From: Dendrocalamus latiflorus
Lineage: Eukaryota; Streptophyta; Magnoliopsida; Poales; Poaceae
Direction: 5' to 3'
NCBI GenBank assembly: GCA_017311315.1
Contig: CM029672.1
Span: forward strand, 10,644,463 to 10,708,462
Length of the DNA: 64,000 nucleotides
This document shows positions 41,851 to 52,529 of the stretch, one piece after another (the stretch's first letter is position 1; each line of letters opens with the position of its first letter). Position numbers and translations under genes: made by a program. Below the pieces are notes generated by a model. That model was not told the DNA's origin. It was given only the letters and a program-made list of their open reading frames with translations, and did not search any database.

Positions 41851-43230
41851 AGAGTCAAATTAGTCCATTCTATTTGTCCATCTGTCCGAGGATGATATGT
41901 AGTGCTAAAAGCTAGGTGGGTTCCTAGGGTTTTATGGAGACTAGCCCAAAATCGTGAGGTGAACTAGGTTTCTTGATCCGATAGAATTCTCTTTGGGACT
42001 CCATATAGGTGAATTATGTGAAGTACGTATAGTTCGGTTAACTTGTCTCTGCTATAAGTGGTACTAGCTGGGGTGTAGTGGGCTAGTTTGGTTAGCCTGT
42101 TGACTATAACCCACATGTAATCATATCCTATATTTGTCTTAGGTAAACTAGTGATAAAGTCCATGCCTACCTCCTCCCATTTCTATTTTACAACTTTTAA
42201 TGGTTGGAGTAGTCCTATTGGTCTTTGGTGTTCAACCTTAACTTGATGGCCAATGTCACACATGGCTACGCACCTCAGCCACCACCTTTTTCATTCTAGG
42301 ACATCAATATCTTTCCTTCAGATCCTGGTACATCTTGGTACCTCTGGGGTAAATCGAATAAGTGGATTCGTGTGCTTCTTTGAGAATCAGGGTCTTAAGG
42401 TCCTGGTTGTTGGGCACACAAATACATTTACCAAACCACAGGGTGTCTTTTTATCATCTACGGTGAATTATAGAGCCTGGCCTTTCTTTATGCCCTCTTT
42501 GGTCTTTTGACATCTTCATCATTTTCTTGGGTTACTCTAATCTGGGGTTCTAATGATGTTGAACTTCCATCATGGCGATACGGCTTTGGTCTACTATTTC
42601 TAGATTAAGGCCCTGTTCTTTTTCAGCTTTTGGCTTCTGCTTTTGGCTTTATTACAATAACTAGCTTTTGAACGGAGTGTCTTTTCAAGATGAGGTCTAC
42701 TAGTTAATTATAGTACATACTATACCAACTTTGTTTATATCAGCAAAAACCGCATATGAGTTTTGGTTACTTTATAATCTCTCGCATGAACAGCCCAAAA
42801 GCTAAAAGCCATAGCTAAAAGCCATAAGCCTCAGCCAAAAAGAACTGGCCCTAAGTCACCTGAATTTCTCATGATGTTCTGGTGGGCAATTTCTAACGAG
42901 GGTGGTACTACAATAGGCTTTTCTACTGAATGCATCTGCTACCACATTGGCTTTTCTAGGGTGTTATTGTATATTGAGATCATAATTCTTGATTAATTCT
43001 AACCATCTTATTTGCCTTAGGATTAATTATGTCTGTGTGAAGATGTTCTTCAAACTCTTATGATCGATATTGAACTCGCAGCGATTGCTGATAAGGTACT
43101 GCCTCCATAGCCTCAGTGCATGAACCATTGATGCTAACTCCAAATCATGAATTGGATAATTTCCTTCGCACGGCATTAGATGCCTGGAAGTGTAAGTTAC
43201 TACATTAATGTTTGATAAGTTTTTGTACAA
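41851..43230 (-). pseudogene. Ty3/gypsy (chromovirus-type) RNase H and integrase remnant
   Basis: On the minus strand, RNase H reads VVTYTSRHLMPCEGNYPIHD, then LELASMVHALRLWRQYLISN (43215-43070), followed by KANVVADAFSRKA (about 42950-42910). The integrase core reads MDFITSLPKTNIGYDYMWVI, VNRLTKLAHYTPASTTYSRD, LYGVPKRILSDQ and STTYHPRTDGQIEWTN (42164-41860). These are the D,D,E positions and the GVPK.I.SD / YHP.TDGQ.E hallmarks of plant chromoviruses of the Tekay/Del type. A MITE (42609-42851) interrupts it. The frame has several stops. It ends in mid-integrase directly against the LTR. Confidence 0.8.
42609..42851. mobile_element. Tourist-like MITE, 243 bp, TSD TAA
   Basis: Ends are GGCCCTGTTCTTTTTCAGC and, inverted, GGGCCAGTTCTTTTTGGCTG. 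TAA lies at 42606-42608 and 42852-42854. Inserted into the gypsy remnant. Confidence 0.8.
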
Positions 43231-44950
43231 ATATACTAAATCAAAGCAAATACTGAGACACATGTTTGGAAAGAAAACTGTGGTATGTGTACGTGCTACG
43301 CAAGACTTAGTTTCTTTAAGATAGGGTAATGAAACAACACGTGAGCTGGTTTTCAATCTGGCGATGCATGGTCGATGCATTGCACCTCGTATGGCCGCAT
43401 GCCACTGACAAACCATGAAGCATATGAGCCAAGATCATCCTCTAAGTTCATGGGTCTTTGACCACGTTGAGACAACCACACGTTATCGACCATTTGGAGA
43501 CAACCACATTGTGTTGACCACTATTGCTTCGACCATGTATTATGACCTCGTTGTGATAACAACATGACAACAATGTGCCCTCCATGTCTCGTTGACCACG
43601 TTATGTCGATCGCAGTTGCTTGACCATGGAAAGTTGACAACGTTGGTTCTACTACAACTTTGATCGTACCGCCCACATAGAGCTGGTACTTTCGGTCTTC
43701 GACCACACTAGTATGACCACATTGTTCTCTTTAACTGTTACTCAGATGCCTCAACCACGGCTCCTCGATCATGTAGGCCCTCGAAGCACTGATTGAATAT
43801 TTAAGCTTGGTTCACTGAGCGGTTCGTTGTGTTTTATGACCAGCTTACTATAGTCCGAAGGGTCTCCGACTCCAGGGGTTCCGATTGGTCTCCGACTTCT
43901 ACATGAACTCAGGCACGTAGCTGCATATTTTCAGCTGATCGTGAGGCACGTGACCAATTTATGGTAGTTTATGCACTAAGATGGAAGGAGAAGATCTGTT
44001 CTGGGTATATTGTCTTTGCAATAGAAAGATGATTGCACCGTATCTCTATCCGATGGAAGTAATTCTCAACAAGTATTTCAATATGGAAAGTAGAGGTATA
44101 GAAGGTAACAAATCGGCAATCGATCAAGGATTCAATCTTAAAATTAATGGCATGATTGGCACCGTTTGGGGGCCGTGTATGTTGCCAGCGACCTTTCTCG
44201 CGCCTATAAAAGGAGAGACCCGCAGACGAGAGGGGAGGAGATGGATAGGCGGGGAAGGGACGGAGACACCCAATCACACCTGTAAACCCCAAACAGAGGG
44301 ACGAACGAATATAGCTCACAGGCTAATAAACGGTGGCACTAGCGAGATATGATGACTGCCAACACCTGCAATTGCTGCTAGTTATGCTGTCAAGGAAGTG
44401 CTCAGGGGCTTGCCGTTGGGCGGTCTGTGGCCACAATGAAGGGCTAGCAAGATCATCGTCATCTCATTAGGTTTGAAGTGTGAAATCCTCCCACTTTTGC
44501 ATGTGGTGTGCACCCCGGCCAAGCTGTATGGCCATAATGATCTACCATGTACCACGTTTGTCCCGCACGTACCTCTAATCCGATGATAGCTCCATAGGGC
44601 GAGTTGGATGGCGCTACTCGCAAGTCCTTCTTATCGCCCAGGACATGATGTTGCCAACCGCCAGTCCAATCTAATGAGGATGGTCTGCCCTCATGATCTT
44701 GGCGTCTTTCCTGCTGTGTGCCCTCACTACATTGAAGTTGTCCTAGTCGCTGTTGAGAAGGTCGCCTATGACCACCTCCGATACTTAAGGCTTCTTCGAC
44801 TGCCATCTGGCCACGATCCCTTACGACTGTATGATGTACTCGGCATTACCGATGGCTTTGATACTTGATCGCTTATGATCGCCTCCTATGCTCGATCACT
44901 TACGACCACCTTCCATGACCAGTCGCTTATGGCCGTTTGATGTACTTAGA
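43230..44950. other. decayed retrotransposon sequence with an LTR-like promoter
   Basis: Between the gypsy RNase H and its truncated LTR. Contains many 'gaccac' phrases and a TATA-box promoter (gcgcctataaaaggagagac, about 44200-44219) followed by a leader-like stretch with aatatagctcacaggctaa, typical of a grass LTR. ORFs at 43981-44352 and 44459-44868 are not recognised. Probably a separate nested element with its ends lost. Confidence 0.35.
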
Positions 44951-45725
44951 CGTTACCAATCTATAGGTAGAGAGAGGGGGAGAGTGTGAGGAAGAGTAAG
45001 AGTGAGGCAAGGCATGTTTGGTGACATGGTTGGCCTCGGTTTTTATAGCGGGGAAGAGGGAGAACTGCTCGGGCGCCATGAGTGGCCTTGGGAACTGAGT
45101 TGAGAGAGGGTGTGAGAGAGGAAGAGAGGGTTCAAAGGTCGATGGGACTACCTTGCGGTGCCGCAATGATGTCACAATGCGCTTGGCTTGAGGCATAGAG
45201 CCCTCATACTCTCTGGCCCATGAAGCAAGAAAGAAGTTAAGGGTCGGGGTGTGCACGAGGAAGAAAGGAGTGAAGAAGATAAACAGTGCATTGATTGGTG
45301 GGATTGGGCCCGCATGTTGGTGGCATGAGAAAGGGAAGCGGCAAGCTGGGTTGGCGTGCATAGCATGCGGAGCCGGCCAGCTGGCTAGGCCGCAACACGG
45401 GAAGGAAAAGAGAAGTGGGTTAGGCCGTTGGGCTAAATTCGGCCTAGTGGCTGGGAGGGAAATTTAATAGAATTTAAACTTTATTTTTAGTTTGAAATTT
45501 AGTTTGAATTTCAAATTTGAATTCACAAAGGAATTTGCACATGAAAATTTTAGGAAAAATTCCTCGTCATCCCATTTTTTAGAAATTTTGATTCCACATT
45601 TTTGTGCTAAGGATTTTTTTAAAAAAAATCTCAAATCTCAACCATGCTTGGGGAATTTTTAAAAATGCCCCAAAAATTTTGAAATATATGCATGTTTATT
45701 TAAAAGTCAAAATTCGGCTATTACA
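44951..45725 (-). mobile_element. gypsy LTR, truncated (5' LTR of the minus-strand element)
   Basis: Starts (minus) TGTAATAGCCGAATTTTGAC and matches 41850-41072 with about 85% identity by eye. It is cut at 44951. Confidence 0.65.
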
Positions 45726-47220
45726 TTGGGTGACTTCGATAATTCCCAAGCATGTGTAGGAGACATGCATATGTATGTATGCGTGGGTGTGTGTATTATG
45801 TATTGAGTGTATGTGTTTACCTTCTCCTTCGAGGAGGTAGAAAAGAGGCAGGAGGCGTAGCCCACAAGTAGACCGCCATGCACCTGTTGATTGAATGCCT
45901 CCTCTATAGAACTTGTCCCTTGTGGAGGTAAAAATCATTGGAATCACCGATGAAAATCTTGATTAGTCCGGTGAGTAACCGACACTCAGAGGTGTCTTCA
46001 GTGGCCCTACATCGACTAGATCTGGGTGTGGACTTGTGGTATATGTCAATGAATGAAGGGATAGAGCCTCTGGAGCGGAGGAGAAGAAAGGAGGGAACTC
46101 AACGGTGGCATGCTAGATAGAGACTAGACGGGGCTTTCGGTGAGCAAGAACAAACAAGCATAAAGCCTATACCAGGCATACTGCCTAAACACACTAGTAG
46201 AGGAGGGGGCATCTTGGCCTGCATTGAAGTAGCTGCAAATTGCTGCCGCAACGAAGAGGAACAGTGACGATGGACGACACTGAGGCTAGAGGGAGCTCCA
46301 ATTGTACGAAGAAAGGAAAAGAAGAAACCTAGCCTACTGCTATACATGGGGATGGGTTCCTCACCCTACCTGATGTTAGCGATTAGCCGGAGAAGGAGGG
46401 GAGGGGCCTGGATTTAGGCGAATATGAAGAAACGAGAGAGGAACACTTGGGCCGGAGAAGGAGAGGAAAGGTGTGGATGCAAAGTCAGGTTCTAGTCTGT
46501 GTGTATGCATTGATTAATTTGAATGCTCGATATTAAAGAATAATAATACACGTCCTAGCTAGCATCTTGAATCTGCATCCGATGTCTATATGTAGCGTGC
46601 GTTAAACAACCGCAGTGGATCCGCGTCCTCCACTCATGTATGCTCCATTCGTTTATTTTTACTTGACGTTTTTGACTTTTCACAATCTTTAAGATGCAGC
46701 TTTGACCACAATTTTTTATAATTTTACACTAAGATATACTAATAAAATTGTAATATTATTAAAGTATTTTTATGAAAAATCCAATTATATAATTTTTTAT
46801 AGTTAATTTAGATAATTTTAAGTCTTAATGGTGATGAAACTCTGCACAGCAGTTTGTAGTACGGCCGTCAGGTTTGAGCTCAAGCTTTAGTGATTTCGAT
46901 GGTATTGTGCAAAGCTTTAGCAGAGAAGAACGTGTGCACAGGAGTTTGGGCTCGGTCGTCTAGATTTGTCACGAGGGTCAAGCTTGCTCCATCTGGGGGC
47001 ACGTCCTCGGCTAAATGCTCAGCAAGGAGCATCTAGTTTGTCGTAGATTGCTTGCGGATTTCGAGAAAGATCGTTCTAGCTTACTGCATTGTAATTAAGC
47101 TTTTAGATGGACCAATGGGTATACACATACATGAAACTTAATACGAGATCTAAGGTTTAAGGCTTTAACTATAAGCTGTAGAAATCAACCGCATTAGTGG
47201 TGGCTACATTGGTTGATTAT
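45726..47220. other. gene-free stretch
   Basis: No gene recognised. A gt-rich stretch with imperfect TATG/GTGT repeats is at 45765-45815. A Stowaway-like left end is at about 46647-46700 (gctccattcgtttattttta + cttgacgtttttgac), without a clear right end. Plus-strand ORF 45938-46120 is unremarkable. Confidence 0.35.
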
Positions 47221-47464
47221 GGGCCTGTTCTTTTTAGCTGTAATTTATAGCTTTTGGCTGTGGCTTGTGATTTTTGGGCTGTTTGTGTGAGAGATTACAG
47301 AGTAATAGAAACTCACATATAATTTTTGCTAATATAAATAAAGTTGGTAAAACATATACTATAATTAACTGTAGATATTATTTTAAAAAAGATACTCTGT
47401 TAAAAAGTTAATTACTGTAAAAAAAATTGAAAAGCAACTTTTAAAAACTTAAAATAACAGGGCC
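47221..47464. mobile_element. Tourist-like MITE relative, about 244 bp
   Basis: Starts GGGCCTGTTCTTTTTAGCTG and ends with the inverse of GGCCCTGTTATTTTAAG. The core cacatataatttttgctaat is shared with 42609-42851. A fragment of the same kind may lie at 18207-18330. Confidence 0.6.
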
Positions 47465-48295
47465 ATAATCACTTGTGCCCTCGCAAGCAGTACTGTACTA
47501 TCCACGTTGGCTAGGGTGGATTGCGCCCTAAGGCGACAATTAAATTAGTAGGGCTATACGTCTTTCTTGAGGTTTTTGGTGAGTAGGTGGCTGCATGACA
47601 GTCAATCATAAGTTGGAACTAGGGTTTGAAAATCTATCCCCTCCTATTAGCCAGAAATTGGTAAATTGGTGGTGGTTTAGCTCAATTTCTTTCTATCCTT
47701 TCAATTTTTTTTAAAAATTGTTTGTCTCTCCTTCATTTATGTTTACGTTTGAGAGGTATTGTACGCGCTAGCACAAAAACATGGCCAAACTGGCTTGGAC
47801 TAGTAATTTGAAAACCAGAGTTGAGACTTTGACCGGGTAAAATTTTACTAAATCTATATGAATTCAAGCTCTGTTTGGTATCTTGCTGCTCTTAAACAAG
47901 TAGATCCAACAAATTGTGCTCACTCCTTACCCTCATGGTCTCATGGACTATGCTTCGGAGTATGTTAATTAATTTGAAAAATTCACAATATGCCACTAAA
48001 TAACTATATAATATACAATATGCTACTCATTATAAGGTTAATATGTAGGACCTGCAATCACATGTTAATGAAACATCAGCTGTATATAATGAACATACAA
48101 AGTTATTAAGTATTGTATGGGGAAGTGTATATATACACACACATCAAAGCAATATCTGCTCTCCACTAACGAGATTAATAATTGTTATATGAGATCCAGG
48201 TAGATTGAATTTAACACGACATATCGTTCGTTGTATGCTGCCACTTCTGTAGTTCATTATCCACGTAGATTGGAAGCCCTGCTTTAACCGGCTGA
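47465..48295. other. gene-free AT-rich stretch
   Basis: Nothing recognised. Confidence 0.35.
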
Positions 48296-48535
48296 GATTC
48301 TGGCATTTGGCTGTTTAGCGTTTGATCAAAATTGCACTATAGTAATTATTAATCTTTTCTGAATTATTTAATTAAAAAATAATAACAAATAAAAATATTG
48401 TTATATCTTCATAAATAATGTAAAGAAATATAATAAAAAGAAAACAACAAAAAATCGAAATTAAAAATTGATATATTTTAAATGACTTCTAGAATCCGAA
48501 AGTTAGAAACGGAAGCTACGTGAAGCGCCCCTAAA
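48296..48535. mobile_element. AT-rich MITE, family C copy 2
   Basis: Core aattatttaattaaaaaata ... gttatatcttcataaataatg matches 12308-12528. Confidence 0.5.
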
Positions 48536-48779
48536 ACTTGCAATGTCCATGCCGACGGAGCTACGGTGAAACAAGTACCGTCTCGGACATTAATTTGCAG
48601 TGATTTAAAATGTGTTTTGTAGTACGTATTAACAACAATTGATATTCTCTTGTAAAATGCATTCTGATTTGACCTCGGTAATAAATATAGGACTCCTTGT
48701 ACCTAGCTTGTTTCTTGACGCAGCAAACAAAATGGAAGTTTGATTTTCTAAGCCCTAGCATCTGTCTTGCAGAAGCCGT

Positions 48780-48945
48780 CGGTTTGTTAATTTCGATTTT
48801 TTATTTTTATTTCTTGACATTGTTTATGAAAATATAATAATATTTTTTATTTTCCTCAATTTTTATACTTTTTTACAGCTGTTACAATGCATTTTCAGCC
48901 GCTATAGTACATTTTAAGCTATGAGCCAACAGCTAGAAACTAGTT
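48780..48945. mobile_element. AT-rich MITE, family A copy 5 (partial)
   Basis: Contains atttttatacttttttacagc and the cattttcagccgctatagta motif of the family. 5' part eroded. Confidence 0.4.
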
Positions 48946-48995
48946 GGAGCAATAACTTAGATAATACTCACCAAGTGTTAAGTGAGTGATCTAAG

Positions 48996-49220
48996 TTGGA
49001 TTCTTTTGGTCTGTGTTTTATGACTTTTAGTTTAAATTTTTGGATTCTAACTGTTCGCAAGAGATAGTACGGAGAAAGATACCCATCTGTGATTTTGGTC
49101 GATATAGATAAAGTCGTAATATTATCTACTTTAATCAATTTATAAATCCTACCTTAAAAAACAACTCACTAAAAAATTTGTTACTATAAAAATTAAATCA
49201 TAAACCAAAAAATCTACCCC
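48996..49220. mobile_element. MITE, family B copy 2
   Basis: Starts gttggattcttttggtctg, with inner ctgttcgcaagagatagtac, and ends aaaccaaaaaatctacccc. Confidence 0.5.
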
Positions 49221-49340
49221 TATACTTCACATCCTATCCTAGGGCCTTACCCTCACTTAACCCCTGATCAGTCGGTCTCTAGTACTGCTCGTCTCATCTA
49301 CTCATTAAATTGTGCTCGTGGTTCTCGTAAATTTTCGATG

Positions 49341-49582
49341 CTTTGAGACCCGCTTATTTCAATTTAAACTTTTAGTTTTTAGTTTATTTCAATTAAATTT
49401 TTTTGCTGGTTCTTTCTTCCGTATTCATTTGCATTGTCCGTGATTGGCTAATCTATTTTTTATATTTTTAATTTTTTAATTTAATTACACCAAACAAGTC
49501 ACAATCAGTTATAGTGTAATTTTAGCCAACTACAGTGCAATTTCAGTCATAAACCACTTTTTCAGCCAAAATGAGCGGGCTG
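49341..49582. mobile_element. AT-rich MITE, family A copy 6
   Basis: Ends are gacccgcttatttcaattt and, inverted, agcccgctcattttggctg. The core ccgtattcatttgcattgtc + cgtgattggcta is well preserved. Confidence 0.6.
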
Positions 49583-49599
49583 TTAGCTTCTTTTTTTTT

Positions 49600-50290
49600 A
49601 AAGATGACTCCGCACTTGGTTGGTAATCACTTAAAAAAAATATAGCAAAATTTTGGTGCAGATAAATTGTCCGTCGCAACAATGGCAATTTTTAACTAGA
49701 ATATAAATATATGACGGTGGGCAATTGGGTATGAACAAAACATTGGCTACACTTGTCACACCGAACTTCGACTTGGCAAAGTGTAGCAGTGAACTAAACA
49801 CGCGTATAATATTATTTTATGTAATATATATTTTCTCCCACCGTTCTGTATTCATCTTGCAAAAGTAGATAATCGAAAAAATGTAGGAGACGAAAATATT
49901 GAGATATCAAATCTAAGAAATAGTTAATGATATTGGACTATATATATCCCTATTAAAATAGCATACCACAATTATTCAACCACTTTTATCATATTAAAAT
50001 ACGGGTAAAGAGTGAAACTAATTTTCTCATAAAGTGGAAATCTTTTTTGAAACAAAGCGAATAGCATTCAACCATGACCAGCCATCCAAAGCATTCTCCC
50101 ACGTTGCTTAAAACAATTTCGAGAATGGTACACTGATTATTTTCTTATTTTGTTTCCTTTCTAATTTGGCTCTATTTAAAACACAGGAATTTTATAGAAA
50201 ACTATTTAATTTCACAGGAATAGAAAAATTCATGTATTCCAAACAAGCCTTAACCTTTGCTTCTTACATTTTATGAGGTGTTATGTGTGG
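49600..50290. other. gene-free stretch
   Basis: A Stowaway-like left end is at about 49830-49880 (ttttctcccaccgttctgta). Otherwise nothing recognised. Confidence 0.3.
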
Positions 50291-50296
50291 AGTTAA

Positions 50297-50636
50297 GACC
50301 ATCTCCAATGTTGTATTTTAGCCGGTTCAAATAAGGAGAGAGAAAATATTGAATCGATTCAATGTATTGGAGGGGTCAATTCAAACAAAAAATGCATGAA
50401 ACCGGACTCTACTTAGGAGTCGATTCAAAGTATTAAATAATTTATATGAGCATTAAACAGCTATACGGAGAGAGTGCGGTTGAGAGAGGATATTATTTTG
50501 TGTTTTTTAATGTAACATGGGTTCCAGTTATTAGTAGGAATCGATTCAATACATTGGAAAAAAATAAGCTTAGTTCTTAGAATACTTACATGTCATGACT
50601 TTGAATCGACATCAGTTCAATATACTAAAGATGCTC
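50297..50636. mobile_element. Tourist-like MITE, 340 bp, TSD TAA
   Basis: Ends are GACCATCTCCAATGTTGTAT and, inverted, GAGCATCTTTAGTATATTGA. TAA lies at 50294-50296 and 50637-50639. Confidence 0.75.
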
Positions 50637-50997
50637 TAATATTGTAGCATTTATGACAGGCTATAAAAGTTTTTTCCTTCGACAAATATACCCTTCTCGC
50701 TATAAGGTCATGGTTAGAATGTGTTTTTTTTCTTCTCAAATTCTTATACAAAAATTTGTTTATAGCTAAAAACTACATTACTCTAGCACAAGGAAAAAAG
50801 TTTCACCGCACAATCACTTGTGACTAGCGAGAGGGGGTAAACAAAAACACACAAAAATGGCACGGTGAAAAAAAAGAGTGGGGAGGTAGAGAGAAGAGTA
50901 TTATTCCCAAGAGCCTATCTTTTAATCTTTTCCCAGTGGTGAAAAGAGGAGCTAGGTACCTGGTGAACAACCGATGCACACGTCCACAGAGACAGAT

Positions 50998-51221
50998 GGG
51001 ACGTTTGGTTCCCCGCACCAGGGGTTGTCCTGGTTCTGTGCATGCACCTCACCGTGTTTGGTTGCTCACGTATATGCCTCGTCCTGGCTCTGAGGATGCA
51101 AAAAACACGTACACGTCTGGCCGCGCGGAAACGAAATTTGTTTTCGTTTCTCCCTGGCCTGGCTGGCGGGAGCCAGGGAAACACGAGCCTGGGTGGTTTT
51201 GTACGCGTACCAAACGTGCCC
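50998..51221. mobile_element. TIR element, 224 bp, upstream of KNOX
   Basis: Ends are GGGACGTTTGGTTCCCCGCA and, inverted, GGGCACGTTTGGTACGCGTA. GC-rich with gcctggctggcgggagccag hairpin-like stretches. Target duplication not clear. Confidence 0.6.
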
Positions 51222-51548
51222 AGAGAGACCAGAATGGGAGAACACACCAACTAAAACAAGAAGCAAACTGTGACACATGCGAGCATATGTAAGGAGTAAC
51301 TTGTCCTCTCCGCGGCCACCACTTCCCATTAAATGACAGAACCGGAGTTAAAAGTTGCGACAACAATTCATGCGCAGCACAGCACAGAGGAGCTAAGCTG
51401 GGCTCTGCCTTTCTCCAAACCAAACTCTCCTTTCCAAAGCAGCAAGAACATCTACAAGAGACCAAAAAATCCCTAGCAAAAAGGCGGCAAGAATCTAACA
51501 AGAAAAGGTCATGGCACACACCATCTAATTAAGCTACTCCATGTATTA

Positions 51549-51873
51549 GGGTATCTGTAGTATGTAAAAATAGAGAGTCATAAGCCACCTTAAGGTCGAC
51601 CTTATACATTACAGGGGTGGCCTTAAGCAGGCCATAAGTAAAAAGGCTTGAGGTTGGTCCTCAAGCTAAAGACCTGACCACAAGCATTAAAATACAATTT
51701 TCTTTACATCTATTGTTCTCTCTCCTCAACTAACAACTGTCACATCCCCCTTCTTTACAGCCGAATGGACCCACCTTAAGAGCCGACGGTGGCCTCAAAC
51801 GTTGCAGCGTCGGTCTTAAGAATGATGCAGACCCACCTTATGAGCCAGCAAGCTATATACACTACAGATGCCC
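51549..51873. mobile_element. Tourist-like MITE, 325 bp, TSD TTA
   Basis: Ends are GGGTATCTGTAGTATGTAAA and, inverted, GGGCATCTGTAGTGTATATA. TTA lies at 51546-51548 and 51874-51876. Confidence 0.8.
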
Positions 51874-51967
51874 TTAGGAGCTTAATTAGATTATCCAGCC
51901 ATGCATCTTTGGTTTAATTTCTTTTGGGGTTTAGTTTAAGGGGCATTTAATTTCTTTTGGGGTTTAG

Positions 51968-52190
51968 TTTAAAGGGTATTTATATTCACTTTTGCTGATA
52001 ATTTTTTATTTTAATTTATAACTTTTAGCTAAAAATAAATAGTAGTGACTAAAAGAAAAAAATATAAACAAAGTAACGAAGAAATACGTAAATGTGACAG
52101 AAGCGGAAAAAAAGTAACCATGATCGTCTATGTTATGTCCAAAACAAGATGATAGAGAGAGCAGAGACACTGTTGAAAAAATCAGATGTC
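51968..52190. mobile_element. AT-rich MITE, family D copy 2 (KNOX promoter)
   Basis: Core ataacttttagctaaaaata + aatagtagtgac and gtgacagaagcggaaaaa match 22661-22977. A preceding 34-bp phrase (tttaatttcttttggggttt) is duplicated at 51914 and 51948. Confidence 0.5.
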
Positions 52191-52369
52191 GCAGCAGCAA
52201 CAGCGCCACCTGCGGCAGCAGCAGCGGCGATCTATACTCCTACACATATACACACCTCCCCCCGATCCCTCCGCTCCGCTGTGATTTGACGTGAGAAAAA
52301 GGAAAGCCACCAGCCACACGCGCACACATACACCATATACCCCTACCTTTCCCTTCCACTCTCCATCCA

Positions 52370-52529
52370 TCCCATTAATATCCGCAACCTCTCTCTCCTT
52401 TCTCCTCGAGTCTCGCCATTAGAGGGGAGAGGGAGCGGTAGAGAGAGAGAGAGAAGTGGCCGTCGTCCAACTTGAGCTGTTGGGCTCACTCTCTCACTTT
52501 CTCTCTCCTTATTCGGGTAGGGTTTGTTC
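52370..52529 (+). promoter_or_regulatory. 5' leader region of the KNOX gene
   Basis: Pyrimidine-rich DNA (cctctctctcctttctcctc), a GA microsatellite (gagagagagagagaga, about 52440-52455) and a further CT-rich run lie directly before ATG 52530, as in many grass KNOX leaders. A TATA box was not fixed; tctatactcc at about 52231 is a weak candidate. Confidence 0.45.
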
